Source of the DNA: a virus
Strand: one strand, 5' to 3'
Virus record (IMG/VR): IMGVR_UViG_3300045539_000055
Span: 1 to 64,000 of that record
Length of the DNA: 64,000 nt
Below, piece by piece: positions 49,251-57,225 of the stretch; position 1 is the first letter of the stretch, and each line of letters starts with the position of its first letter. The notes under the pieces were generated by a model. That model saw only the letters and a program-made list of their open reading frames with translations. It ran no database searches and had not been told where the DNA came from. The position numbers and the translations under genes are program-made.

Positions 49251-50174
49251 TTACTTAATTATCTTGTCCATACCTCTTAAATTCATTAAGAGTCTGCCCG
49301 GATGAATATTACTAATTCTTATTTTTGCATTTGACAATAAAGCCTTTCTTTTTTTACGACAACGATTAATAACATACTCTTGAACATTGAATTTAGAACT
49401 CAATATTTCATATTCAATTGCAGCGTACACGTAGGCTTCAAATAGTTTATTAACCGTGATTAATGAATTGTCTCCATTTTCCATACCATCAGACACATAC
49501 TCAAGAATACAAAGTTCTCCCGCCATACTTGAATCGAAATTTATTACTCCTGCTTTTTTGTCAATTTTAAAAGTAGGATTAAAGTTTGCAGTTTCAGTAT
49601 TTAATCCAAAAGGTGTGCCTACATTATAATCAAAATACCACATTCCATCCATATTCCAACCTGCCTGACCGTGAAATTGATTTCCTTGATTTAAGTAGAT
49701 GCTTTTCTTTAGTTTCATTAACCTATCATAATCAATATCTGAGTATTGTGGTTTAAGTACGTTTCCATTTTGGTCAAATAAAATATTTCCTTGTTGGTCC
49801 TGAAGATAAGCATTAGAAGATAATGCCTGAATATTTTCAGTCAAAGGTCTTAACCAACCATCTTTGTATAAAGAAATACGAACCCAATTCACATAGTCTG
49901 ATGGAAGTACATATCTTAGCGAATCTGCCACGCTTAACTCTAATACTTTTATTTCCTTGAACGCATCATAATTAAGCTCTTGTATGGCTCGTTTTGCGTG
50001 AAAGATTATTTTATACCTTTCTTCATTATTTACTAATGAGTGGTTTCCTGAATACATCAATAAGAAGTTATTGACTATATCATCTAAACTAACATATTGG
50101 TACGAACCCCAATTTGCATCTTGAGGTGTGTTACCATTATTGTCGTAATATTCATATTGCGATATATATGCCAT
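49251..50174 (-). CDS. Head-tail adaptor / ring protein
   Basis: 307 residues, with SLDDIVNNFLLMYSGNHSL, HAKRAIQELNYDAFKEIKVL, LPSDYVNWVRISLYKDG and a basic C-terminal helix (RCRKKRKALLS). This arrangement, a helical bundle then beta segment, is found in the adaptor or ring proteins below the portal in podophages and crAss-like phages. It is separated from the large tail gene by one base. Confidence 0.72.
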   Translation of the reverse strand: MAYISQYEYYDNNGNTPQDANWGSYQYVSLDDIVNNFLLMYSGNHSLVNNEERYKIIFHAKRAIQELNYDAFKEIKVLELSVADSLRYVLPSDYVNWVRISLYKDGWLRPLTENIQALSSNAYLQDQQGNILFDQNGNVLKPQYSDIDYDRLMKLKKSIYLNQGNQFHGQAGWNMDGMWYFDYNVGTPFGLNTETANFNPTFKIDKKAGVINFDSSMAGELCILEYVSDGMENGDNSLITVNKLFEAYVYAAIEYEILSSKFNVQEYVINRCRKKRKALLSNAKIRISNIHPGRLLMNLRGMDKIIK

Positions 50175-50189
50175 TTCTCGTTGTTTTTA

Positions 50190-51122
50190 TTATTGATTAT
50201 TTTGCTGTTCTTGAATCATACCAAATTGAGCAACTTCAGTTTCACGAATTGAAATACCACAATATTGAAGTATCTTCATTACTAATATATAAATATCTGA
50301 AAAAGGAAGTTCAAAATCTTGATAATCAGGTTGTGATTGGTCAAAAGCAGGCTCCCCACTTACTAATGTAATATATGTCCACTTTGGAGTTTTAGGGTAT
50401 CTAAAATAAACACATTCAACTTTTCCTTTAGCATCTATAGTGTCGGGAAACAACTTAATTGTCTCTTCCTCAAGAGTGTATGATGGATAAAATTCAGTTG
50501 GACTTGTTAGGCTCGATGCATTAAGCATTGTGATTTTTCCAACACTTACTTTATCTGCTTCTTTTACTGCTTTTGAGTAAATATTATAAACCTGTCCTAC
50601 TGCTGTAAAAAGATTAGCACTTAAAACCAATGTTGTGTTTGAAAATACATTTGTAATTGTAGCAACAGTACTTAAATTTGCATTAACAACAACATCTCCT
50701 ACAGACAAACCATCAGATAAAAATGTTGCAGCAGAATTTACAAGTAAATTTGAAGATACGCCTGTAGTGGCTCCTGATGTCAATTTTTTTGTATGACAAA
50801 GCATTTTAAGAATATAATAATCATCATCTCCTGTTGTAGTAAGAGATGGTGCTGAGTATCTATTTAAGCCTAAATGTGCTAAATAATTTGTAACTAAAAA
50901 ACCTTCAAGAGTTTCAGCTATAGGACCTTCAATTTCAGCATAATCACTCCCGGCTGTACGTGCATTTTCAGCATTTATAGCCTTGTTATAATTTTTGAAG
51001 TAATCTTCAAATATCTCCATCTGTGCATTTTCAGCAAATAAATTGAAGTCTGATGGAGAAATATACCCATAATTATTTTTATTTAATACGGATAGTACTG
51101 TATTTCTAACTTCGTTTATCAT
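50190..51122 (-). CDS. Head-tail connector protein
   Basis: 310 residues. It opens MINEVRNTVLSVLNKNNYGY, with ISPSDFNLFAENAQMEIFEDYF, the helical pattern of phage connector proteins (P22 gp4/T7 gp11-like position), followed by a beta region and VCVYFRYPKTPKW-like strand segments. It sits between head and tail genes as expected. A promoter and the preceding terminator separate it from the head genes. Confidence 0.68.
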   Translation of the reverse strand: MINEVRNTVLSVLNKNNYGYISPSDFNLFAENAQMEIFEDYFKNYNKAINAENARTAGSDYAEIEGPIAETLEGFLVTNYLAHLGLNRYSAPSLTTTGDDDYYILKMLCHTKKLTSGATTGVSSNLLVNSAATFLSDGLSVGDVVVNANLSTVATITNVFSNTTLVLSANLFTAVGQVYNIYSKAVKEADKVSVGKITMLNASSLTSPTEFYPSYTLEEETIKLFPDTIDAKGKVECVYFRYPKTPKWTYITLVSGEPAFDQSQPDYQDFELPFSDIYILVMKILQYCGISIRETEVAQFGMIQEQQNNQ

Positions 51123-51138
51123 TTTTCAAATCTTTTTA

Positions 51139-51146
51139 CAAATATA
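51139..51146 (-). promoter_or_regulatory. Promoter -7 box for the connector and tail genes
   Basis: Minus-strand TATATTTG, 17 bp upstream of the ATG at 51122, directly after a terminator, so it re-initiates transcription for the tail genes. Confidence 0.55.
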
Positions 51147-51148
51147 CA

Positions 51149-51178
51149 TAAAAAAAGCACAGAAATAAATCTGTGCTA
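51149..51178 (-). terminator. Rho-independent terminator between head and tail units
   Basis: Minus-strand AGCACAG, an 8-nt loop, CTGTGCT and a run of T (A run at 51149-51156 on the plus strand). It lies 34 bp after the stop at 51212. Confidence 0.82.
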
Positions 51179-51211
51179 ATTTTCGACCAAGGACACCTCA
51201 ATCCGGTTGTG

Positions 51212-51955
51212 TTATTGCGGCAAATTAGCCTCTAACATTTTAAGAGCATCAATCCCATCATCACTTGACAAGAAGTAAGCCACCATATCATAAGGGTCTT
51301 CTCCGTATGGTACTGACAACATTTTTTTCTTGTTCGTTGGTGTGTTGAACCAAACCTCTTTATCTCCGTTGCGTAATGCTAATAACTTCTCTTCAAAGAA
51401 TAATCTAACCTTAGCTTGAAACTGTAGTTCAGGGTCATTCAATGTAGCTAAGAAACCTTTTGGGTCATTTTTAGCAAATACCAATATATCTCTTTTTAAT
51501 TCCGCTGTCGAAATTGTAGAAGGGTCTTTTCCAAACATAACTCTTGTTAGAGTTTCAATTTGTTCAAGAGAAAGTTTTCTTGCTTCAACTAAAGCATCAA
51601 TCTCTAAATCTAAATCTTCTACTTCAGAAGCAGCATCTTTTTCATCATCTACTTCAACGAATATTCTTCCGTTTAAAGGATGATAGTGCAAGAACTCTTG
51701 CAATACAGGATTTGTTCTTGAAACAGATAAAAACCCATCTTCAAAAATAATAGGCTCAAGAATTGAGTTACCATCTTGCTCATCCTCGAAAGGAGACTTC
51801 TGATTAACTGCATATCTTAAAGCTCTGTTTTGATTCTTTTTTTCATCAAACCACATTAGTGGGAATCTTGGATGATTTCTTGATGCTAAACTATAGGAAA
51901 GTGGATTGCCTATTGTCAATTTGTAAACTTTGTTTACTGAAACTATTGTTGCCAT
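51212..51955 (-). CDS. Head protein downstream of capsid gene
   Basis: 247 residues. A beta domain opens the protein (IVSVNKVYKLTIGNPLSY, PRFPLMWFDE, LQEFLHYHPLNG), followed by a helical, acidic middle (DLEIDALVEARKLSLEQIETL) and a LEM/HeH-like C-terminal part with VMFGKDPSTISTAELKRDIL. Proteins of this layout accompany the capsid gene in Bacteroidota phages. A decoration or head-completion role is inferred. Confidence 0.6.
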   Translation of the reverse strand: MATIVSVNKVYKLTIGNPLSYSLASRNHPRFPLMWFDEKKNQNRALRYAVNQKSPFEDEQDGNSILEPIIFEDGFLSVSRTNPVLQEFLHYHPLNGRIFVEVDDEKDAASEVEDLDLEIDALVEARKLSLEQIETLTRVMFGKDPSTISTAELKRDILVFAKNDPKGFLATLNDPELQFQAKVRLFFEEKLLALRNGDKEVWFNTPTNKKKMLSVPYGEDPYDMVAYFLSSDDGIDALKMLEANLPQ

Positions 51956-51990
51956 TTTTAATATTGATTTAATTTAATTTAATTTTTTTT

Positions 51991-52183
51991 ACCTTTTAAA
52001 AAGGTCCGAGCCTCAGATTACGATTATTCAAAGAGACTAAACAAAAAGAGAAGTTACTCCTTCCTTGCCCTTCGACAATTCTTAGCTCCGTTTACTCAAA
52101 CAACTTTCATAAGCGGCTCATTCCTAATTAGGAACTCTATAGCCACCCCCGAAGGGGCGGCATCTAAAGTTCTTTACTATATA
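51991..52183 (-). ncRNA. Structured region after the capsid gene
   Basis: About 190 nt without a reading frame. Read on the minus strand: a very stable hairpin GCCGCCCC-TTCG-GGGGTGGC (52161-52142), TTCCTAATTAGGAA (52134-52121), GTTT/AAAC near 52095, GAAG/CTTC near 52055, a GAGCC/GGCTC long-range pair (52119-52115 with 52012-52008), and ACCTTTTTAAAAGGT (52005-51991). There is no T run after any stem in this direction, so it is not a simple terminator. It may protect or process the abundant capsid mRNA. Confidence 0.5.
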
Positions 52184-53602
52184 CTATCCGAAACGGAATA
52201 ATACGAAGTTGTTTGCACCTAAAGTACATACACATCTTTCAGACAAGAAGTTAACCTCCATTGCATCCAAGTCAGATGTTTGAGCACCACCGGCAGAACC
52301 TGTAATCCACGTTTTGTATCTACGGTCTTCAGCTTCTGAAGCACGGTATCTAACGTGTAAGAAAGGTCTCTTAGCGTTTTTACCCATAATTTGGTCGTAC
52401 ACTGAAGTAGAACCGGCAGGAACCATAAGACCTGTGATTGTACCTGTTGCTGTAGCAGCAGCATTGTTCAATCCACCTCTCATAGTTGGGTCATTTAGGT
52501 ATTTCCAATCAGACTTGTAGAAATCGTAACCTCTACGGAATCCTGTGAAACCTAAGTTTAATGCCATATCAACATCATTGTCGAATAAACCGAAAGATGC
52601 AGACTGAGCAACACCACCTGAAGTGTAACCGTTTAATGTTGCTAACATATTGTCGATGTCGAAAGACAATCCACGGTTAACAAACACTACGTTTTCTTCG
52701 ATAGCTCCTTGTTTGTCCAAACGAGAAACGATTGTGTCCCACTCTAACAAAGAAGTTGGAGAACCACCGCCCCATACGTTACCTCTATTGTTTACAACAT
52801 AGAAGATACCTTGAGAACCGATGAAACCTGCTGTAGCAGCACCTGAACCCGAAACAGCCGGAACCGCTTCAATCATTGCAGTTTCGATGTAGTCTTCAAA
52901 ACGTAAACGAGTTTCGTGCTCTGATTTCAAATACCACAAGTAACCTGTAGCACCGTTTTCAGTAGTAACTTCAACCCATCCGATTTGAGCCATATCAGAA
53001 CCATTAACCGCATATTTATCTTTTAAGATAATAGGGTTGTTGCTGTAGATGTCATCTTCTGACTCTAATGAACCAATCATCCCATTAGTTCCTTTTTTGA
53101 ACTCAGAACCATAAATGAATACAGTACATTGAGTAGATACAGCAAATGCTTGACCTGTTGCCTCATAGTAAGCTACTGTAAAAGTAGTTGCAGAAGGAAC
53201 AGCAGTTACGATTGCTTTGTTGAATACACCTGTAGTGTTGTTCTGAATCATAACCGTTTGACCAACTCTAATTGCGATGTAAGTAACACCTGTGTCAGCT
53301 ACTGTGAAAGTTGCTGTGTTGGAGTTAATTGCTGCCGCAGAAGTAATGTTGGTGTATTTAATGTGAAGACGACCTTGTTCTGCCCATTTGATTTGGTCAG
53401 AGTTAGAAGGCATCTCAGCACCTACCATTCTCAAGAATGATGCGATGGTTCTATTACCATAACGCTCAAATTCTTTCTCGTAAGTATCAGGAAGATACTG
53501 ATTCAAGAAGTTGAAGTTGGTAATATAGTTTGTCTGCAATGCTACTTGCTCAGCACTTGGCTGTAATGCAAAAGTAGGATTTGATAATAATGTACCTGCC
53601 AT
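52184..53602 (-). CDS. Major capsid protein
   Basis: 472 residues. It opens MAGTLLSNPTFALQPSAEQV, with FNFLNQYLPDTYEKEFERYGN and FLRMVGAEMPSNSDQIKWAE. This N-arm and E-loop-like pattern is typical of HK97-fold capsid proteins of crAss-like and related phages. Further HK97-like traits are mixed alpha/beta P-domain segments (ESEHETRLRFEDYIETAMIEA-type, written here in parts) and a C-terminal CVCTLGANNFVLFRFG. It follows the scaffold gene and is the only candidate in the right position. Confidence 0.85.
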   Translation of the reverse strand: MAGTLLSNPTFALQPSAEQVALQTNYITNFNFLNQYLPDTYEKEFERYGNRTIASFLRMVGAEMPSNSDQIKWAEQGRLHIKYTNITSAAAINSNTATFTVADTGVTYIAIRVGQTVMIQNNTTGVFNKAIVTAVPSATTFTVAYYEATGQAFAVSTQCTVFIYGSEFKKGTNGMIGSLESEDDIYSNNPIILKDKYAVNGSDMAQIGWVEVTTENGATGYLWYLKSEHETRLRFEDYIETAMIEAVPAVSGSGAATAGFIGSQGIFYVVNNRGNVWGGGSPTSLLEWDTIVSRLDKQGAIEENVVFVNRGLSFDIDNMLATLNGYTSGGVAQSASFGLFDNDVDMALNLGFTGFRRGYDFYKSDWKYLNDPTMRGGLNNAAATATGTITGLMVPAGSTSVYDQIMGKNAKRPFLHVRYRASEAEDRRYKTWITGSAGGAQTSDLDAMEVNFLSERCVCTLGANNFVLFRFG

Positions 53603-53621
53603 TTTGATTAATTTTTAAAAT

Positions 53622-54731
53622 TTATATTCTTTTTATACTACGGATTTTAAGGCTTTTACCGGAATCAGGGTTTACCGCTTTTACCTGCATTCCTCCCGTT
53701 GACTTTGTAACTTGAGGAACTTTGTTTTCAGACATTTGAATATTCTTAATGCCTTTCATTGTTCCATCAATTGCATCTGCTTGCCCTTGTTCGTAAAAGA
53801 ACTTTGCAAACTTCTCAGGGTTCATAGCAACAGCTAATGACCTATGATAACCTGCCGCATCCTTAACTAAGCCTTGCTCATCTAAAAACTTATTTATAAA
53901 GTTTGCAGGTGTAGCTTGTGCTTTTTTAAGCTCATTAGCATCTCCGGGATTGAAAGTGATTCGCTTGTCATTAACATTGAACTCAAAACCTTTGAACTCT
54001 CCGCTAAATACCTCCTCAGTCTTTTGGTTAAACCAATTCCTTTTTCTTTCATTCTCCTCTTCAATAGTCTTCGCTTGCTTGGTATATTGCTTGTAGCTTT
54101 CGTAAATTTCTTTTTCTTCATCAGAAACAAACGCAGCACTTGACTCAAGTGGCATTTTATACTGTTCTTTTTGATTATTAAAAAACTTTTTAGCTTCGGC
54201 AATTGCCTTTTTTGTTGATATTTTAATTCTTTTAATTTGCGATTCGTCATCAATATCTTCATCATAACGATAATCATCCATCAAAGAATCAATATCATCA
54301 GCATCAAGTCCTTCTTGAGTTGCTGATAAATAATTTCTAAGTAAACTTTCAGGTTCCATTGAGTCAAAATCTTTTCTAAGACTTAAAAAATCATCAAAAC
54401 CTCTTCCTGTTTCCTTTTTGTATTTCATATAAGCAGCAACATCTTCAGGTAAAGCCTCAGCTTCTTCTCTTTGTGCTGTTAATTCATCTAATGAATTAAT
54501 CTGCTTATTGTATCTTTTTCCAATATATGAAAGAACTTGTTCTTCTGATAATTCATCAGGCTCTCCACCTGTAGGCTCAATTACTTCATCAGCAATACGA
54601 GCTATTCCTTCAAATTTACCCGAACTTGACTCCCCTAAGATTTCTTGTTCGTGTTTCTCAAGTAATTCTTGTTCAACTTGAGCAGTTCCCTTCTCTTCTA
54701 TACCATCTAATAATCTTACTTTCATTTCCAT
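53622..54731 (-). CDS. Scaffolding protein
   Basis: 369 residues, highly acidic and helical (EEKGTAQVEQELLEKHEQE, DEDIDDESQIKRI), with a basic C-terminus ending KSLKIRSIKRI. An acidic helical rod with a basic C-terminal tail between portal and capsid genes is the standard picture of an internal scaffold. The start may be at the first or third codon (MEMKVRLLDG). Confidence 0.78.
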   Translation of the reverse strand: MEMKVRLLDGIEEKGTAQVEQELLEKHEQEILGESSSGKFEGIARIADEVIEPTGGEPDELSEEQVLSYIGKRYNKQINSLDELTAQREEAEALPEDVAAYMKYKKETGRGFDDFLSLRKDFDSMEPESLLRNYLSATQEGLDADDIDSLMDDYRYDEDIDDESQIKRIKISTKKAIAEAKKFFNNQKEQYKMPLESSAAFVSDEEKEIYESYKQYTKQAKTIEEENERKRNWFNQKTEEVFSGEFKGFEFNVNDKRITFNPGDANELKKAQATPANFINKFLDEQGLVKDAAGYHRSLAVAMNPEKFAKFFYEQGQADAIDGTMKGIKNIQMSENKVPQVTKSTGGMQVKAVNPDSGKSLKIRSIKRI

Positions 54732-54763
54732 TTGATTTGATTTTAATTTGATTTAATTTTTTA

Positions 54764-54771
54764 CAAAGCTA
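54764..54771 (-). promoter_or_regulatory. Promoter -7 box for scaffold and capsid genes
   Basis: Minus-strand TAGCTTTG, 33 bp before the scaffold ATG. The leader contains AATCAAATCAAATG before the start codon. Confidence 0.55.
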
Positions 54772-54789
54772 TACAATTTTTTTGATATT

Positions 54790-57225
54790 TTAACGAGGCT
54801 CAAATTCTCCTAAATCAAAACCATCTAAGCTATCCTCATTGGATTCAAAATCTAATGGAGGCAAGTTATTTTTTCTTTGATTTATGAGCTTAGACTGTTG
54901 AGTATTTTGAAGGCTAACACGCTTATCTTTAGCCTCTTCTTTTAATTGGTCTCTTTGAGATATTTTTCCAACCTCCATATTATTTAACTCTAAATTGTAA
55001 TTAAACTCTTCAGCCATTAAATGAGATTTTAGTTCAGCCTCTACTTGCATAGTCTTGATATTATACTCAGTCTCCATTTGTTTTAATTGCATTTTCATTT
55101 GCAATTGACCTTGCATATTCTGCATAGATGTTTGTGCGGCTAATTGCTGAGCTTGCATTTGCTGTTGAGAAATCATAGCTTGTTTCTGCATATCCAACTT
55201 CTCTTCTCTATCTTGCTTCTTAACTCTTTTTTGTTTCAATAGTTGATTTGCAAGTTTAATGTTTTTAAGCTCACGTATATCAATAGCATCTTCAAGATTA
55301 ATATCTCCTTTAGATAATGCCATATTGATATTAGCTTCAAGTTGTGCTTTTTGTTCTTCATCAGGTGCAACTTCAATAAAAATACCAAAATCATAAATAT
55401 AAAGGTCTGCGATGTCTCCTAATATAGATACATTGTATCTACCTATCTGATTAATAAACTCATCTTTGAAATCAGAATATTCTAAAATATCTGCAATTCT
55501 ATAAGTCAATGCTTCTGACATTGAACGGAAAATATATAATCCACCATCAAGTATGTGTCGAGTAGCTGTATTTGAGTTCAGAGCTGCTAACTTCTGCAAA
55601 CCAACTAATGAATTAGGGTCAGGAGTAGAGCCATCTCTCGCTTCATTAAGACCTGTTACCGTTCTAATCATATCCATATAGTGATTATAATTAGTAATAA
55701 GCATCTGAGTCTTGCCTGTTCCTGCATTTGAATTTAACTGAGTAATAGGAACTTTAGCATTATTAAAATCTCCATCTTGAGTAAAACTTCTACCTACAAC
55801 AGAACCTGTTTGGAAGTATAACCTCAAAGCATCTTCAGGATTATAAGCTGCACCATTACCTAAATCAACTTCATTAAGACCATCGGCATCAATGAATACA
55901 CCATCAGGTACAACTCGGTTAATTACTTGTTGCAATTTTAAATGCGTAATTTGGATAAGGTCTGCAAAAGGTATCATTCTACGAACTAAAGACTCTATAG
56001 CTCCTTTGTACATTCTTGGAGCACAAGCTATGTAGTTTGGTAATGCGTGTTGAGATGCAGACTTTGGTCTAACCATATTCTCTGACATTTTCCATTGTAG
56101 AAGAATATTAGTACCCATTACCATAATCCCCTCATACCACACATCAATAGTTTTTTCTATCTTTTCAAAATTACCTTCTTCCATCATTTCTGTTGGAGGA
56201 TTGAAGGTATCATCTTTTTCAATAACTCTTGAGCCACCATTATCAAGTATCTTCTTTTTATAAACTATTTTCTTAGTAGTTTTATAATTGAAATACATCA
56301 ACGTACACGTATCTCTTGAGAATACACTATTCTCATAAAACTGAGCTACATTGAAATAATCATACCATCCTTGGCTGTATTGTGTTATTTCTTGTAAATC
56401 TTCTTTGGTAAGACTTTGGTCAATTTTCATTAACTCAGTTATTGCCATAGTTTTAATTTCTCCCCAATAGAAACAATCTCTAAAATAAGGGTCTTCGGTA
56501 TAACTATAAACCATATTTGCAGGGTCAACATAAGATATTTTTACCCCTGCTCCTTGAAGAAATTCGTGCTTAGCGATAGATATACCAAGTACGGTAGCAT
56601 CATAGTCAAGCCTCTTACGAATATCATCGTAATGATTGACATCAAACATTGTATTTAGAGCCTCTTCTTCAGCTATTTCAATAGCCGGCTTGTAATTTAA
56701 TTGCATATACAATGCCAACTCTTCATCAGTGTTTGGTAACTCTTCAGGGTCCATAACAAAAGGGTCAACTCCTGATAGGTCTTTAATCTTTGTTAAGATT
56801 TCTTTACCTGCCATTTGAGACTCCATCATCTCCTGATATTTGTTTCTCTTAGCTTGAGACATAGCATCTTGTGCGTATGCCTTAACTTTAAACAATCGTT
56901 CAGACATCCCATTAACTACGATGTCAACAAACTTTGGTATAATAGGAACCGGAGTCCAATCTAAGTTTAAATACGATAAATCGCCATCAATAGCTAATTC
57001 GTTTTTATATTTACCAACTCCTTGTTCTCCTCTTGCATATAGTCTCAGCCTATGAAATTCTCTCCATTGACCATAATATCTGCAATTATTTCCATCTTTG
57101 CGGAACCACTCATATTGAATTGCTTGACCAACTTGAAGCCCAAATTGTTCAGTTGCTTTTTCTGCATCAGTAGCTAACTGACTTGGAAAAGCTGACGATG
57201 TAATATCTATTGTTACGTTTTTCAT
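54790..57225 (-). CDS. Portal protein
   Basis: 811 residues, the length of crAss-like and related portals. It contains NNCRYYGQWREFHRLRLYARG, WTPVPIIPKFVDIVVNGMSE, YDATVLGISIAKHEFLQG and VDPANMVYSYTEDPYF, all typical of this portal family. The long C-terminal glutamine- and methionine-rich coiled coil (MISQQQMQAQQLAAQTSMQN) would line the barrel. It overlaps the terminase gene by 4 bp. Confidence 0.88.
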   Translation of the reverse strand: MKNVTIDITSSAFPSQLATDAEKATEQFGLQVGQAIQYEWFRKDGNNCRYYGQWREFHRLRLYARGEQGVGKYKNELAIDGDLSYLNLDWTPVPIIPKFVDIVVNGMSERLFKVKAYAQDAMSQAKRNKYQEMMESQMAGKEILTKIKDLSGVDPFVMDPEELPNTDEELALYMQLNYKPAIEIAEEEALNTMFDVNHYDDIRKRLDYDATVLGISIAKHEFLQGAGVKISYVDPANMVYSYTEDPYFRDCFYWGEIKTMAITELMKIDQSLTKEDLQEITQYSQGWYDYFNVAQFYENSVFSRDTCTLMYFNYKTTKKIVYKKKILDNGGSRVIEKDDTFNPPTEMMEEGNFEKIEKTIDVWYEGIMVMGTNILLQWKMSENMVRPKSASQHALPNYIACAPRMYKGAIESLVRRMIPFADLIQITHLKLQQVINRVVPDGVFIDADGLNEVDLGNGAAYNPEDALRLYFQTGSVVGRSFTQDGDFNNAKVPITQLNSNAGTGKTQMLITNYNHYMDMIRTVTGLNEARDGSTPDPNSLVGLQKLAALNSNTATRHILDGGLYIFRSMSEALTYRIADILEYSDFKDEFINQIGRYNVSILGDIADLYIYDFGIFIEVAPDEEQKAQLEANINMALSKGDINLEDAIDIRELKNIKLANQLLKQKRVKKQDREEKLDMQKQAMISQQQMQAQQLAAQTSMQNMQGQLQMKMQLKQMETEYNIKTMQVEAELKSHLMAEEFNYNLELNNMEVGKISQRDQLKEEAKDKRVSLQNTQQSKLINQRKNNLPPLDFESNEDSLDGFDLGEFEPR

